From Burkholderia metallica (GTDB taxonomy: Bacteria; Pseudomonadota; Gammaproteobacteria; Burkholderiales; Burkholderiaceae), in NCBI RefSeq assembly GCF_902832845.1, contig NZ_CADFDB010000001.1:1550001-1614000 (forward strand): DNA of 64,000 bases. The letters run 5' to 3'. The notes under the pieces were generated by a model that did no database searches, was not told the DNA's origin, and saw only the letters and a program-made list of their open reading frames with translations. A program made the translations under genes and the position numbers. Below are positions 50,871 to 60,761 of the stretch, piece after piece; position 1 is the stretch's first letter; each line of letters begins with the position of its first letter.

Positions 50871-51830
50871 TCAAGACGTCACCGGCGGCATCGCCGCACG
50901 ATGGGGGGCAAGGTTCGCGCGGCGGGCGTCGCGCGCGCCGCGGCGCACCGCGCGCCAGTGCTCGCGCATCCGCTCGCGCTTCGTCGTATGCAGCGACAGC
51001 AGCACGTGTGCGAGGCCCGGGTAGACGCGCGTCCCGACGAGCGTCCACCACCACCACGCGATCTCGCGCTTCAGCGGCGGCAAGTGCTCGCGCAGGATCA
51101 GGTGCAGGTTGTACGCGCCGTTGCTGATCGCATTCAGCGACGCGGCATCGCGCCGGTCGTCGTCGAAGCGTTCGGCCGGAAAATGATCGACCGCGATCGA
51201 CGGGTCGTAGACGAGCTTCCAGCCGTCGCGCCGCACGCGCATGCTGAAACCCATGTCGTTGTGCACCTGCGCGCCGGCGCCGCGCAGCCGCGTGTCGAAG
51301 CGCAGCCGCTCGATCGCGGCGCGGCGGTAGCTCATGTTCGCGCCTTTGAGCATGTCGACTTCGCGCGGGCCGCCGACGCCGAGATGATGATTGCCGACGA
51401 TCTTGCCGGACAGCGTGAGCTGCCCCACGCGTTCGCGCGATTCGTCGAGCACGCGGCCCTTCTCGTGGACCCAGTCGCGGCCGCCGACCGCGCCCACGCG
51501 CGGATCGGCGGCGAACACCGACTCGACGCGGGCAAGCCAGTCGGGATGCGGCGCCGCGTCGTCGTCGGTGATCGCGACGATGTCGCCGTTCGCCGAGTCG
51601 AGCCCCTTGTTCAGCGCGGCGACCTGGCCCGGCACGTCGACCGGCACGATGCGCAGCGGCAGCGCGCCGCCGACCGCCGGATCGGCGAGCCGTTCGTGCG
51701 TGGCATCGTCCTCCGGGCGCGCGACGACGATCACCTCGTCGGGCAGCCGATGCTGCCGCTGCAGCGCCAGCAGGCAGCGCGCGAGGTCGGCGGGACGCCG
51801 ATAGGTCGGAACGAGCACGGAAATTTTCAT
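50871..51830 (-). CDS. bceG: Glycosyltransferase family 2, cepacian cluster
   Basis: A 319-residue GT-A enzyme. It has SVLVPTYRRPADLARCLLALQ at the N terminus and the DXD-like metal site TDDDAAPHPDW near residue 90, as well as GANMSYRRAAIERL and GAQVHNDMGFSMRVRRDGW for the catalytic base region. The C-terminal part is basic (TTKRERMREHWRAVRRGARDARR), fitting membrane attachment. It is the only GT2 enzyme of the cluster in this window. Confidence 0.85.
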   Translation of the reverse strand: MKISVLVPTYRRPADLARCLLALQRQHRLPDEVIVVARPEDDATHERLADPAVGGALPLRIVPVDVPGQVAALNKGLDSANGDIVAITDDDAAPHPDWLARVESVFAADPRVGAVGGRDWVHEKGRVLDESRERVGQLTLSGKIVGNHHLGVGGPREVDMLKGANMSYRRAAIERLRFDTRLRGAGAQVHNDMGFSMRVRRDGWKLVYDPSIAVDHFPAERFDDDRRDAASLNAISNGAYNLHLILREHLPPLKREIAWWWWTLVGTRVYPGLAHVLLSLHTTKRERMREHWRAVRRGARDARRANLAPHRAAMPPVTS

Positions 51831-51894
51831 CGTTGGTTCTCCTGTCGGCCGGGCGCGCGGCGTGCGCCGCCCGCCCGGTTACGTGCGATGCGGG

Positions 51895-54120
51895 TCAGGC
51901 GCTCAGGTATTCGTGCACGGCCGCATAGCCGCGGCCGTAGCCGCGCGCCTTCGGCGGCACGCCGTTGAAGATCCCGCCTTCCAGGTCGACGCCCGCGGTG
52001 CGCAGGCGCTTGATCGCGTCGGCGATCTCGCCTTCGGTATGCATGCCCGAGCGCAGCACGAGGAAGGTCGAGCCGGCCATCCGGCCGATGATCGTCGCGT
52101 CGGTCACCGCCAGCACCGGCGGCGAATCGATCAGCACGACGTCGTAGCGCTTGCCGAGCCCTTCGAGGTATTGCGGCAGGCGCGTCGACATCAGCAGCTC
52201 CGACGGGTTTGGCGGGCGCGTGCCGGCCGAGATGAACGACAGGCCCTGCACCGGTGTCTCGCGCACGGCCTCCTCGAGCGCCGACTGGTCGCTCAGCAGC
52301 TCGGACAGCCCCGGCTGCGACGTGAGGCCGAAGTAGCGGTCGAGCACGCCGCGGCGCATGTCGGCGTCGATCAGCAGCACGCGCTTGCCCGAATGGGCGA
52401 GCAGCACCGCGAGGTTGACCGTCAGGAAGCTCTTGCCGATGCCCGGCGTCGGGCCCGTCAGCACGATCACGCGGTTCTTCGCGTCCATCATCGCGAACTG
52501 CATCGCGGTGCGCAGGCTGCGCAGACTCTCGACGCTCAGATCCTTCGGACGCAGGCTCGCGAGGATCGGACGCGTGCGGCTGCCGCCCTTCTCGGCCTGC
52601 GCGTCGAGCTTCACCTGCTCGGCGCTTTGCGGCACCAGCCCGTACAGCGGCAGGTTGAACGCGCGCTCGATGCGGTCCGGATCCTCGATGCCCTGGAACA
52701 GGTTGCGGCGCAGGAACACGACGCCGGTGCCGAGGATCAGCCCGAGGAACACCGCCGCCGACAGGATCAGCACCTTCTTCGGCTTGACCGGGTCGCCCGG
52801 ACGCAGCGCCGAATCGATGAGGTGGATGTTGCCGCCCGTGCCGGCCTTCTGCACCGACAGCTCCTGCACGCGGTTCAGCAGCAGCACGTAGATGTCCTCG
52901 GCGACCTTCGCGTCGCGCTGCAGCTGAACGGCCTTCACCTCGGTAGCCGGCAGGCTGCGGAAGCGGTTGCTGAACTTGTCCTTCTCGGCCTGCAGCTCCG
53001 CGAGCTGCTGCTTCGCGGCGATTACCATCGGATGCGAATCGGTGAAGCGCTGCGCGAGCGACGCGAGCTGCAGGCGCTGGGCGGCGATCTGCTGCTCGTA
53101 CTGCACGCTGCCCTCGAGGTAGACCTTCGCCTCGTCGCTCGCGTTGATCGAGCCCGACGTGCGCTGGTACTGCGTGAGGGCGGCCTCCGCGCGTTCGAGA
53201 TCGGTCTTCAGGCGCGGCTCCTCGCTCTTCAGGAAGTCGAGCATCTTGGTCGCCTCGGCCTGCTTCGCGATCACGTGCTGATTCAGGTACGACTGGGCGA
53301 GCGCGTTCGCGATCGCGGCGGTCTGGTCCGGGTCCTTGCCTTCGAGCGAAATCTGCACGACGCCCGTCTGCTTGCCCTGCTCGGTCACCTGGATACCGGC
53401 CTGGAAACCGCTGATCGCGTCGAGGTCGTTGTAGCGCACCACCGTGAACTGCGTGCCGGGGCGCGCGACGAGCTTCGACACGAGCAGCGTCACGCCGCCG
53501 CCCTGCGCCGATTCGCCGACATGGCCCGACAGCAGCCGCACGCCGTTCGGGTCGACGACCGAATAGGTGCCGTTCGGGCCGGCCGTCAGCGTCAGCTTCT
53601 TGCCTTCGAGCGCGGGCACGACGCTGATCGAATCGACGTCGGCGACTTCGCCGCCCCACGCATACGACTTCAGGCCGAGCCACGGCCGCGCCGGCTGGCC
53701 CGGCGTCGCGACGCGCGCGGCGAGGCTGCCGATCACCGGCAGCGTCTTCGGCACGACCGAGAAGTTCAGCTTGAACTGCTCGACCACCGGCGCGACCACG
53801 CCGCGGCTCTTGATGATCTCGATTTCCGCATCGGTCGGCGCCTGCTGCGGACCGCTGTTGATCATCGCGCCCGTCTGCGTCTGCGTGAGCGCCTGCGTCG
53901 TGCTGTCGTTGCCTTCGACTCGCACGTGCACGTCGGCCTGGTAGACCGGCTTCGCGATGTAGCAGTAGAGGCCGGCGAGCGCGACAACCGTCACCGCGAT
54001 GCCGAGCAGCAGCCAGATGTCGTCCATGATCACCTGGAGCAACTGGCCGAGGACGACGTCCTCTTCCTCGGTTTTCGCGCTCAGGTCTGCGTAGGAGTGT
54101 TTCGCTTGCGTGTTCACCAT
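51895..54120 (-). CDS. bceF: Wzc-type autophosphorylating tyrosine kinase / chain-length protein
   Basis: A 741-residue BY-kinase that controls polymerisation and export of cepacian. It has a Wzz-type N terminus with two membrane helices (about 40 and 450) and a long periplasmic coiled coil between, then a cytoplasmic kinase domain with Walker A TGPTPGIGKS (555-564), Walker A' IDADMRR (584-590) and Walker B VVLIDSPP. The C-terminal tyrosine cluster has three Tyr (728, 732, 738), fewer than E. coli Wzc. It works with phosphatase BceD and channel BceE, whose genes lie directly upstream in the operon. Confidence 0.93.
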   Translation of the reverse strand: MVNTQAKHSYADLSAKTEEEDVVLGQLLQVIMDDIWLLLGIAVTVVALAGLYCYIAKPVYQADVHVRVEGNDSTTQALTQTQTGAMINSGPQQAPTDAEIEIIKSRGVVAPVVEQFKLNFSVVPKTLPVIGSLAARVATPGQPARPWLGLKSYAWGGEVADVDSISVVPALEGKKLTLTAGPNGTYSVVDPNGVRLLSGHVGESAQGGGVTLLVSKLVARPGTQFTVVRYNDLDAISGFQAGIQVTEQGKQTGVVQISLEGKDPDQTAAIANALAQSYLNQHVIAKQAEATKMLDFLKSEEPRLKTDLERAEAALTQYQRTSGSINASDEAKVYLEGSVQYEQQIAAQRLQLASLAQRFTDSHPMVIAAKQQLAELQAEKDKFSNRFRSLPATEVKAVQLQRDAKVAEDIYVLLLNRVQELSVQKAGTGGNIHLIDSALRPGDPVKPKKVLILSAAVFLGLILGTGVVFLRRNLFQGIEDPDRIERAFNLPLYGLVPQSAEQVKLDAQAEKGGSRTRPILASLRPKDLSVESLRSLRTAMQFAMMDAKNRVIVLTGPTPGIGKSFLTVNLAVLLAHSGKRVLLIDADMRRGVLDRYFGLTSQPGLSELLSDQSALEEAVRETPVQGLSFISAGTRPPNPSELLMSTRLPQYLEGLGKRYDVVLIDSPPVLAVTDATIIGRMAGSTFLVLRSGMHTEGEIADAIKRLRTAGVDLEGGIFNGVPPKARGYGRGYAAVHEYLSA

Positions 54121-54171
54121 TCGTTCCCGCTTGAGTGGTGCCGGGGAGGCGGGCGCCGCCCCGGCGGGCTA

Positions 54172-55350
54172 TCAGCGCGTGATTTGCCGCATGTAGAAGA
54201 TCGTCTGGATCGTCGGCAGCACCTGCTGCAGTACGCGGTTGAACTGCACCGAGCTGGCCGTGCTGACGTACACGACGTCGAGCGGTTGAAGCGGGAAGCG
54301 GCTCGACAGCATCAACGCATCGGGCTGCGTCATGTCGAGGCGGAACACTTCGGGCTTGGTCGGGTTGTCGCGCATGCCGCGCATCACGTAGATCTTGCGC
54401 GGGTTCGCGTCGGTGTCGAGGATGCCGCCGCCCGCGGTCAGCGCATCGGCGATCGTCAGCCTGCCCTTGAGCATCGGCACCGTGACCGGCGTCTTGACCT
54501 CGCCCATGATGAACACGCGGCTGTCGCTGCGGTCCGGCACGTTGACGATGTCGCCCGGCTGCAGCATCACGTTCTGCTTCACCTCGCCGCGATCGAGCAC
54601 GCCGTTCGCGTCGAGCGTGTAGAGCTTGCCGTCGCGCGTGAGGCGCACGCGCTGCAGGTCGGCTTCGCTGGTCGAGCCGCCCGAGCGCGAGATCGCGTCG
54701 ACGAGCGTCAGCGGCACGTCGCTCACCGCGAGCGGGCCCGGCTGCTTCACCTCGCCCGTCACCTGCACCTTCTGGCTGCGGAACGACAGCACGCGCACGT
54801 CGAGCTGCGGATTCTTCACGTAGCGCGCGAGCGTCGCGGCCATCTGCTCGCGGATCTGCGCGACCGTCTTGCCGGCCACGTGGATGCGGCCGACGAACGG
54901 GAAGAAGATCGTGCCGTCGGCGGCCACCGTCTGGCCGTACGGATCGGCCTGGCCCGGCAGCGCGGTCGTATACGGCTGCTGCAGCGCACCCGCGACCGAT
55001 TGCGTCGTGTTGCCGCCGCTCGAGAACGACTGGCCCTGCGGCGTCGTCAGCTCGGGGTGGTCCCAGACGGTCACGCCGAGGATGTCCTGCGGGCCGACGC
55101 GATACACGTATTGCGACGGATCGGTGTAGCGTCCGGGCGGCAGCGGATGGTCGACCTGCGCTTTCTGCAGCTGGTCCATCACCACCTTCGCGTCGATGTA
55201 ATGAACCGGATAGGTCTCGGCCGCTTGCTGCCGGCCTTCGTCCTTCAGGTTCGACGAGTCGAGATAGTTGCCGGGCGCGGTTGCACAGGCCGACAGGAAA
55301 GTCGTCAGCGCGACGGCAAGCGCCACCGGGCGCATCGGGCGTTTCAGCAT
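54172..55350 (-). CDS. bceE: Wza-type outer-membrane polysaccharide export lipoprotein
   Basis: A 392-residue OPX protein forming the outer-membrane exit channel. It has a lipoprotein signal (LALTT-like hydrophobic stretch with LSAC, Cys22 lipidated), the poly-export domain (YRVGPQDILGVTVWDHPELTTP) and SLBB repeats (KVQVTGEVKQPGPLAVSDV; RVFIMGEVKTPVTVPMLKGRLTIADALTAGGG). The start at 55350 overlaps the bceD stop (55344-55346); an ATG at 55365 is possible but would put five more residues before the signal. Confidence 0.9.
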   Translation of the reverse strand: MLKRPMRPVALAVALTTFLSACATAPGNYLDSSNLKDEGRQQAAETYPVHYIDAKVVMDQLQKAQVDHPLPPGRYTDPSQYVYRVGPQDILGVTVWDHPELTTPQGQSFSSGGNTTQSVAGALQQPYTTALPGQADPYGQTVAADGTIFFPFVGRIHVAGKTVAQIREQMAATLARYVKNPQLDVRVLSFRSQKVQVTGEVKQPGPLAVSDVPLTLVDAISRSGGSTSEADLQRVRLTRDGKLYTLDANGVLDRGEVKQNVMLQPGDIVNVPDRSDSRVFIMGEVKTPVTVPMLKGRLTIADALTAGGGILDTDANPRKIYVMRGMRDNPTKPEVFRLDMTQPDALMLSSRFPLQPLDVVYVSTASSVQFNRVLQQVLPTIQTIFYMRQITR

Positions 55351-55787
55351 AGTTTCTGTAGCCATCCTTGAACCAGACGTTCGATCAGTGAGTAGCTCTC
55401 GCGGTAATCGGCCTCGGGGCCGCCGTGCGGGTCGGCAATCTCGGCCCCTTCCCACTTGCCGAGCAGGTGGACCTTGCCGCGCGCGAACGGATCGACCGAT
55501 TCGACGGCCGCGATCTGTCCGCGCTCGCTGACGAGAATCAGGTCGGCGTCGCGCACGAGCCGGCGCGACAGCCGCCGCGAGCGGTGCGGCGTCGCATCGA
55601 CGCCCCGCTCGGCGAGCAACTGCCGCATCACCGGATCGATGCCGTCGCCGTCGTTCGCATGCACGCCGGCCGAGTGGAACGTCGGACGCGGGCCGCCGCG
55701 CGACGCGGCGTGCGACTTGAACAGCATTTCCGCTGCCGGACTGCGGCAGACGTTCGCGTGGCAGACGATCAGGATGTTCCGGAACAT
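55344..55787 (-). CDS. bceD: Low-molecular-weight protein tyrosine phosphatase
   Basis: A 147-residue phosphatase that dephosphorylates BceF. The phosphate loop is CHANVCRS (Cys9 to Arg15, CX5R) and the general acid is Asp119 in IADPHGG. Its length fits Wzb-type enzymes. It overlaps bceE by seven bases and follows bceC by 31. Confidence 0.93.
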   Translation of the reverse strand: MFRNILIVCHANVCRSPAAEMLFKSHAASRGGPRPTFHSAGVHANDGDGIDPVMRQLLAERGVDATPHRSRRLSRRLVRDADLILVSERGQIAAVESVDPFARGKVHLLGKWEGAEIADPHGGPEADYRESYSLIERLVQGWLQKLC

Positions 55788-55818
55788 GGCGCCTCGTGAC
55801 GAGTGACGGGGAAACGGG

Positions 55819-57231
55819 TTACGCGCTCGCGGGCGCGGTGCCCGGCACGCGGGCGGCGATGGCCTGGCGCGAGCCCGGCCGGCCGATCGGGTGGTATTCG
55901 ATGCCCTGCTCGCTCATCGCCTCCGGCTCGTACAGGTTGCGGCCGTCGAAGATCACGGGCGTTTTCCACAGGCGGCCGAGCGCGACGAAGTCCGGGCTCT
56001 TGAACGCCTTCCATTCGGTGACGATCACGAGCGCGTCGGCATCGCGCGCGGCCTGCGCCTCGTCGTCGACGAAGCTCAGGCGCGCGAGCCAGTCCGGGTG
56101 ATCGGCGAGATCGAGCGCGATCACGCGGCGCGCCTCCTTCTGCGCGACCGGGTCGTACGCGGCGATGCGCGCGCCGCGCGACAGCAGCTCGGCGATCAGC
56201 TCGCGGCTCGGCGCTTCGCGCATGTCGTCGGTGTTCGGCTTGAACGCGAGGCCCCAGATCGCGAACGTGCGGCCGGTCAGGTCCTCGCCGAAGCGCGCGA
56301 CGATCTTCTCGGCGAGCACGCGCTTTTGCGTGGCGTTGACCGACGACACGGCCTTCAGGATCTGCAGCGCCTGCCCGTGCTCGTCGGCCGTGCGGATCAG
56401 CGCCTCGACGTCCTTCGGGAAGCACGAGCCGCCGTAGCCGCAACCGGCGTACAGGAAGTGATAGCCGATGCGCGGGTCGGAGCCGATCCCGCGGCGCACG
56501 GCCTCGATGTCCGCGCCGAAGCGGTCGGCGAGGTTCGCGAGTTCGTTCATGAACGAGATGCGGGTCGCGAGCATCGCGTTCGCCGCATACTTGGTGAACT
56601 CGGCCGAGCGCACGTCCATGTACAGCGTGCGTTCGTGGTTGCGGTTGAACGGCGCGTACAGCTTCTTCATCAGCTCGCGCGCGCGCTCGCCCGGCACGTC
56701 GTCGTCGCAGCCGATCACGATGCGGTCCGGCCGCGTGAAATCGTCGACCGCCGCGCCTTCCTTCAGGAATTCCGGATTCGACACGACCGAGAACATCTGG
56801 TCGCCGCCGCGCTTCGCGAGTTCCTCGGCCACCGCCGCGCGCACGCGCTCGGCCGTGCCGACCGGCACCGTCGACTTGTCGACGATCACCTTGAAGCCCG
56901 TCATGTAGCGGCCGATGTTGCGCGCCGCCGCGAGCACGTACTGCAGGTCGGCCGAGCCGTCCTCGTCGGGCGGCGTGCCGACCGCGATGAACTGCACGTC
57001 GCCGTGCGCCACTGCTGCTTCGATGTCGGTCGAAAAGCGCAGGCGGCCCGCGGAGCGGTTGCGCGCGATGACTTCCTTCAGGCCCGGCTCGTGGATCGGC
57101 ACGCCGCCGTTGTTCAGGATGTCGATCTTTGCCTGGTCGACGTCGAGACAGAACACGTCGTGCCCGATGTCGGCCAGACACGCGCCGGTGACGAGTCCTA
57201 CGTAGCCGCTGCCGATGATAGTCAGATTCAT
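55819..57231 (-). CDS. bceC: UDP-glucose 6-dehydrogenase
   Basis: Oxidises UDP-glucose to UDP-glucuronate, the acidic sugar donor of cepacian. The 470-residue protein has an N-terminal NAD site ([22 protein letters not shown]), the catalytic Cys in [12 protein letters not shown] (Cys270) and the usual Lys and Asp-rich segments ([20 protein letters not shown]). It follows bceB by 66 bases. Confidence 0.94.
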   Translation of the reverse strand: MNLTIIGSGYVGLVTGACLADIGHDVFCLDVDQAKIDILNNGGVPIHEPGLKEVIARNRSAGRLRFSTDIEAAVAHGDVQFIAVGTPPDEDGSADLQYVLAAARNIGRYMTGFKVIVDKSTVPVGTAERVRAAVAEELAKRGGDQMFSVVSNPEFLKEGAAVDDFTRPDRIVIGCDDDVPGERARELMKKLYAPFNRNHERTLYMDVRSAEFTKYAANAMLATRISFMNELANLADRFGADIEAVRRGIGSDPRIGYHFLYAGCGYGGSCFPKDVEALIRTADEHGQALQILKAVSSVNATQKRVLAEKIVARFGEDLTGRTFAIWGLAFKPNTDDMREAPSRELIAELLSRGARIAAYDPVAQKEARRVIALDLADHPDWLARLSFVDDEAQAARDADALVIVTEWKAFKSPDFVALGRLWKTPVIFDGRNLYEPEAMSEQGIEYHPIGRPGSRQAIAARVPGTAPASA

Positions 57232-57297
57232 GATGTGTCGGACCTCTTGACCAATGATTCGAAATTCGTAAAACCGGAATGCCGGAGCGGCACTGCG

Positions 57298-58671
57298 TCA
57301 GTAAGCGTTGCTGCCGGTGAAGCCTTTCCAGAGCGTCAGCACGACGATCTTGATGTCGAGCCAGAACGACCAGTTCTGCATGTAGTACAGATCGAGCTTC
57401 ACGCGTCCCATCATCTTCTCGATCTGGTCGGTCTCGCCGCGAAAGCCGTTGATCTGCGCCCACCCGGTGATGCCCGGCTTGATCCGGTAGCGGAACATGT
57501 AGCCCTTGACCAGATCCTTGTAGATGTCGTCGTGCGCGAGCGCATGCGGGCGCGGGCCGACCACCGACATCTCGCCCTTCAGCACGTTGATGAACTGCGG
57601 CAGCTCGTCGAGGCTCGTGCGGCGCAGGAACCGGCCGACCGGCGTCACGCGCGAGTCGTTCTTCGTGGCCTGCGTCACCTGCCCGGCCGCTTCCTCGTGC
57701 ACCTTCATCGAGCGAAACTTGTAGATCTCGAACTCGTGCCCGTCGATTCCCTTGCGCTTCTGGCGGAAGAACACCGGCCCGCGCGAGGTCAGCTTGATCA
57801 GCCCGGCGATCAGCACCATCACCGGTGCGAGCGCGGTGAGCGCGGCCAGCGCGAACAGCCGGTCGAACACGAACTTCGGCAGGATCCGCACATCGGTGAT
57901 CGGCGACGCCGCGAGGTTGATCGCCGGCACGCCGAGCACCTCGACCACTTCCTGGTTGAAGAACGACAGCGTGCGCACGTCCGGGATGAAGCGGATATTC
58001 ACGAAGTCGTGGCGGAACACCGTGACAATCTGGTGAATCCGGCGCTCCTGCGTGATCGGCAGCGTGAGCCACAGCTCGCTGATCGCGCGGCTGCGCACCA
58101 GCCACACCAGCGATTCGAACTGCCGCTCGATGCGCACGTCGTCGAGCGCGACTTCGCCCGGCGCTTCGCTTTCGTCGTACACGCACACCGGATTGAAGCC
58201 GGCTTCCGGCCGTGCCCGCATCTGCGCGATCAGCCGCCGCGCCGCCGGCGTCCCGCCGACGATCGCGACCGCCTTCAGGTTGTAGCCGCCGCGGCGCAGC
58301 TGCCGCAGCACGACGTGCACGCACGCCTTCGAGCCGGCGAGCAGCCCCATCGTCGCGAGCGCCCAGTAACCGAGCCACAGCCGCGACAGGTCGCCCGACT
58401 GATGAAAGCTGAAGCTCAGCAGGATGCCCGCGAGCTCGACCACGAGCCACGCGAACGCGACCCGCCCCACCAGCCCGACGAGACGCTTGCCGCGCCACGA
58501 CTGGTAAATGCCGAAGGCGGGAAAGCACACGACGACGAGCAGGCAATCGAACAGCATCATCGTGCGCTGCAGGTCGTTGAGCCAGATGCTGCCGCCGTGC
58601 AGCGCGGCGGCGATCAGCGCCCCCGTCACGACCATCGCGATATCGATGACTCTCGCCAGCACGCTCAACAT
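57298..58671 (-). CDS. bceB: Undecaprenyl-phosphate glucose phosphotransferase (priming enzyme)
   Basis: Starts cepacian by moving glucose 1-phosphate from UDP-glucose to undecaprenyl phosphate. The 457-residue protein has four N-terminal membrane helices, a CoA-binding-like domain ([24 protein letters not shown]) and a C-terminal PF02397 domain ([57 protein letters not shown]). It is intact here: the frameshifted form reported for the ET12 lineage of B. cenocepacia is not seen. The ATG at 58671 follows GAGGAAG. First gene of the minus-strand bce operon. Confidence 0.93.
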   Translation of the reverse strand: MLSVLARVIDIAMVVTGALIAAALHGGSIWLNDLQRTMMLFDCLLVVVCFPAFGIYQSWRGKRLVGLVGRVAFAWLVVELAGILLSFSFHQSGDLSRLWLGYWALATMGLLAGSKACVHVVLRQLRRGGYNLKAVAIVGGTPAARRLIAQMRARPEAGFNPVCVYDESEAPGEVALDDVRIERQFESLVWLVRSRAISELWLTLPITQERRIHQIVTVFRHDFVNIRFIPDVRTLSFFNQEVVEVLGVPAINLAASPITDVRILPKFVFDRLFALAALTALAPVMVLIAGLIKLTSRGPVFFRQKRKGIDGHEFEIYKFRSMKVHEEAAGQVTQATKNDSRVTPVGRFLRRTSLDELPQFINVLKGEMSVVGPRPHALAHDDIYKDLVKGYMFRYRIKPGITGWAQINGFRGETDQIEKMMGRVKLDLYYMQNWSFWLDIKIVVLTLWKGFTGSNAY

Positions 58672-59099
58672 GTCCGCTTCCTCTTTGAACAGGCGTTTGC
58701 CGAACAGCTCCTTGTGCGACCCGTGCCGCGCATTCGATTCAAACGTTGCATGACGCTATTGAAGCGACAAGAAAATTCCTCCTCAAGCGCACAAGTATTT
58801 CGAAAAATAATCGGAAATTCTTGCCGCGAAGTTTTTGAATTAAATCGGCAGGTTTTCCCGAAACGGGTTGAAACCGGCAATTTTTCGGCAGCTTTACGCT
58901 TTCCGTTCACCCTTTGCCGGCGGTCGAGACCAGCCGATTCACCGATTTATTTTTTATTTTTTTATTTGCATCGGATGACGACGCGGAAAATTCTTCCCGA
59001 TGAATGCCCGGCGAATATTCGGCAATCGGCCCGGTTTTATTGTCGATTTACTTCATGCTACAAACACAGGCACCGACTTCAACCGTGGAGAGTGTCATC
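58672..59099. promoter_or_regulatory. Divergent control region between bceB and bceA
   Basis: 428 bases without a gene, clearly AT-rich, with a T tract at about 58941-58970. It should hold the promoters of both cepacian units. A nested hairpin (GGTTT-CCCG-AAA-CGGG-AAACC, 58851-58875) is flanked by CGGCAG copies at 58846-58851 and 58886-58891, 40 bases apart. Weak -10 TACAAA at 59059-59064 faces bceA. No sigma-54 GG-N10-GC site was found, though GGCAGCTTTACGC near 58887 misses by one base. The AT-richness suggests H-NS silencing. Confidence 0.6.
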
Positions 59100-60626
59100 A
59101 TGAATGCTCCGGCCGTGGCTGCCGAAACGCGCCATTCTTCTTCCGCCGCCCCCGTCGCCGGCACGCGCGTCGCCGTGCAACCGGTGATTCTTGCCGGCGG
59201 TTCCGGCACGCGCCTGTGGCCGATGTCGCGCGAACGCTTTCCGAAGCAACTGATCGGCCTGCTCGGCGACCATTCGTTGCTGCAGTCGACCGCGCTGCGC
59301 CTCGACGGCCTGACGGCCGACCATCCGCTGAACGACGACGTGCTGATCGTATGCGGCGAGGATCACCGCTTCACGACCGCCGAACAGCTGCGCCTCACCG
59401 GCAAGTCCGCCTCGATCATGCTCGAGCCGACCGGCCGCGACACCGCGCCCGCGCTGACGCTCGCCGCGCTGCGGCTCGTCGCCGACGGCAACGATGCGGT
59501 GATGACCGTGATGCCGGCCGACCACGCAGTCGCCGACCTGCCGCGCTTTCACGCAGCCGTCGCGGCCGGCGTGCACTGCGCGATGCAAGGCAAGATCGCG
59601 ACGATGGGCATCGTGCCCACGCACGCGGAAACCGGCTACGGCTACATCCGCGTCGGCGCGCCGCTCGGCGACGCCGCGACCGGCAGCCTCGACGTGCGCC
59701 GCCTCGACCGTTTCGTCGAGAAGCCGCACCTCGAACTCGCCCGGCAGTACGTCGCATCGGGCGAATACTGGTGGAACAGCGGCATCTTCATCGTGCGCGC
59801 GTCGGTGTGGCTGAACGCGATCCGCCAGCTCGAACCCGCGATCCTCGCGGCCTGCGAACAGGCGGTCGCCCAGGGCAAGGCCGACGGCGATTTCTTCCGC
59901 GTCGATCGCGACGCCTTCGCCGCGTCGCCGTCGAACTCGATCGACTACGCGGTAATGGAGCCGCTCGCGAGCCAGCCGCAACTGTGCGAGAGCGTCGTCG
60001 TGCCGCTCGACGCGGGCTGGTCGGACGTCGGCTCGTGGGACGCGATCTGGCAGATCTCGCCGAAGGACGAAGCCGGGAACGTCGGCCGCGGCCACGTGCT
60101 GCTCGAAGGCGCGGAATCGACGTTCGCCCATTCGGAAAGCCGGCTCGTCGCGTGCGTCGGCACGCAGAACCTCGTCGTCGTCGAAACCCCGGACGCCGTG
60201 CTCGTCGCGGACAAGTCGCGCGTGCAGGACGTGAAGAAGATCGTCGGGCGCATCAAGGCGCAACGCGGCGCGGAAGCCGCCGATCACCGCAAGGTGCATC
60301 GCCCGTGGGGCCACTACGATTCGGTCGACATGGGCGAACGCTTCCAGGTGAAACGCATCGTCGTGAAACCGGGCGCGCGGCTGTCGCTGCAGATGCACCA
60401 CCACCGCGCCGAACACTGGATCGTCGTGCGCGGCACCGCGCGCATCACACGCGGCGACGAAACGTTCCTGCTGTCCGAAAACGAATCGACGTACATCCCG
60501 CTCGGCGTGTCGCATCGGCTGGAGAACCCGGGCAAGATGCCGCTCGAACTGATCGAGGTGCAGTCGGGCGCGTATCTCGGCGAAGACGACATCGTCCGCT
60601 TCGACGATACCTACGGTCGCCAGTGA
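59100..60626 (+). CDS. bceA: Bifunctional mannose-1-phosphate guanylyltransferase / mannose-6-phosphate isomerase
   Basis: Makes GDP-mannose for cepacian (and, through it, possibly GDP-rhamnose). The 508-residue protein has the nucleotidyltransferase motif LAGGSGTRLWPMSRERFPKQ, the sugar-binding DRFVEKP and a C-terminal cupin isomerase with the metal motif LQMHHHRAEHWIVV. This type II layout is that of AlgA. It diverges from bceB. The ATG at 59100 follows GTGGAGAG; an in-frame ATG at 59055 would add 15 residues. Confidence 0.93.
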   Translation: MNAPAVAAETRHSSSAAPVAGTRVAVQPVILAGGSGTRLWPMSRERFPKQLIGLLGDHSLLQSTALRLDGLTADHPLNDDVLIVCGEDHRFTTAEQLRLTGKSASIMLEPTGRDTAPALTLAALRLVADGNDAVMTVMPADHAVADLPRFHAAVAAGVHCAMQGKIATMGIVPTHAETGYGYIRVGAPLGDAATGSLDVRRLDRFVEKPHLELARQYVASGEYWWNSGIFIVRASVWLNAIRQLEPAILAACEQAVAQGKADGDFFRVDRDAFAASPSNSIDYAVMEPLASQPQLCESVVVPLDAGWSDVGSWDAIWQISPKDEAGNVGRGHVLLEGAESTFAHSESRLVACVGTQNLVVVETPDAVLVADKSRVQDVKKIVGRIKAQRGAEAADHRKVHRPWGHYDSVDMGERFQVKRIVVKPGARLSLQMHHHRAEHWIVVRGTARITRGDETFLLSENESTYIPLGVSHRLENPGKMPLELIEVQSGAYLGEDDIVRFDDTYGRQ

Positions 60627-60636
60627 CGACGCGTAC

Positions 60637-60671
60637 GCCCGGGGCGCCGCTGCAATCTTGGCGCCCCGGGC
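60637..60671 (+). terminator. Hairpin after bceA
   Basis: GCCCGGGGCGCC and GGCGCCCCGGGC form a perfect 12-bp stem with an 11-base loop, ten bases past the bceA stop. Lacks a T run; it also lies past the end of the converging minus-strand gene. Confidence 0.6.
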
Positions 60672-60761
60672 GATGCGGGCATGGGGAGACGGAAGGGACG
60701 GCGGAGTTTCGGCGCGGGTGTCGTGGCACACGACGGCCCGCGCGGGCCGGCGGTACGACGA

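Noticed and set aside
51862-55371. 1169-codon plus-strand frame opposite bceF and bceE
   Set aside because: It spans the boundary of two certain genes on the other strand and has shadow composition.
58690-58720. Sigma-54 promoter before bceB (GGCACGGGTCGCAC on the minus strand)
   Set aside because: The GG and GC are separated by 8 bases, not 10.
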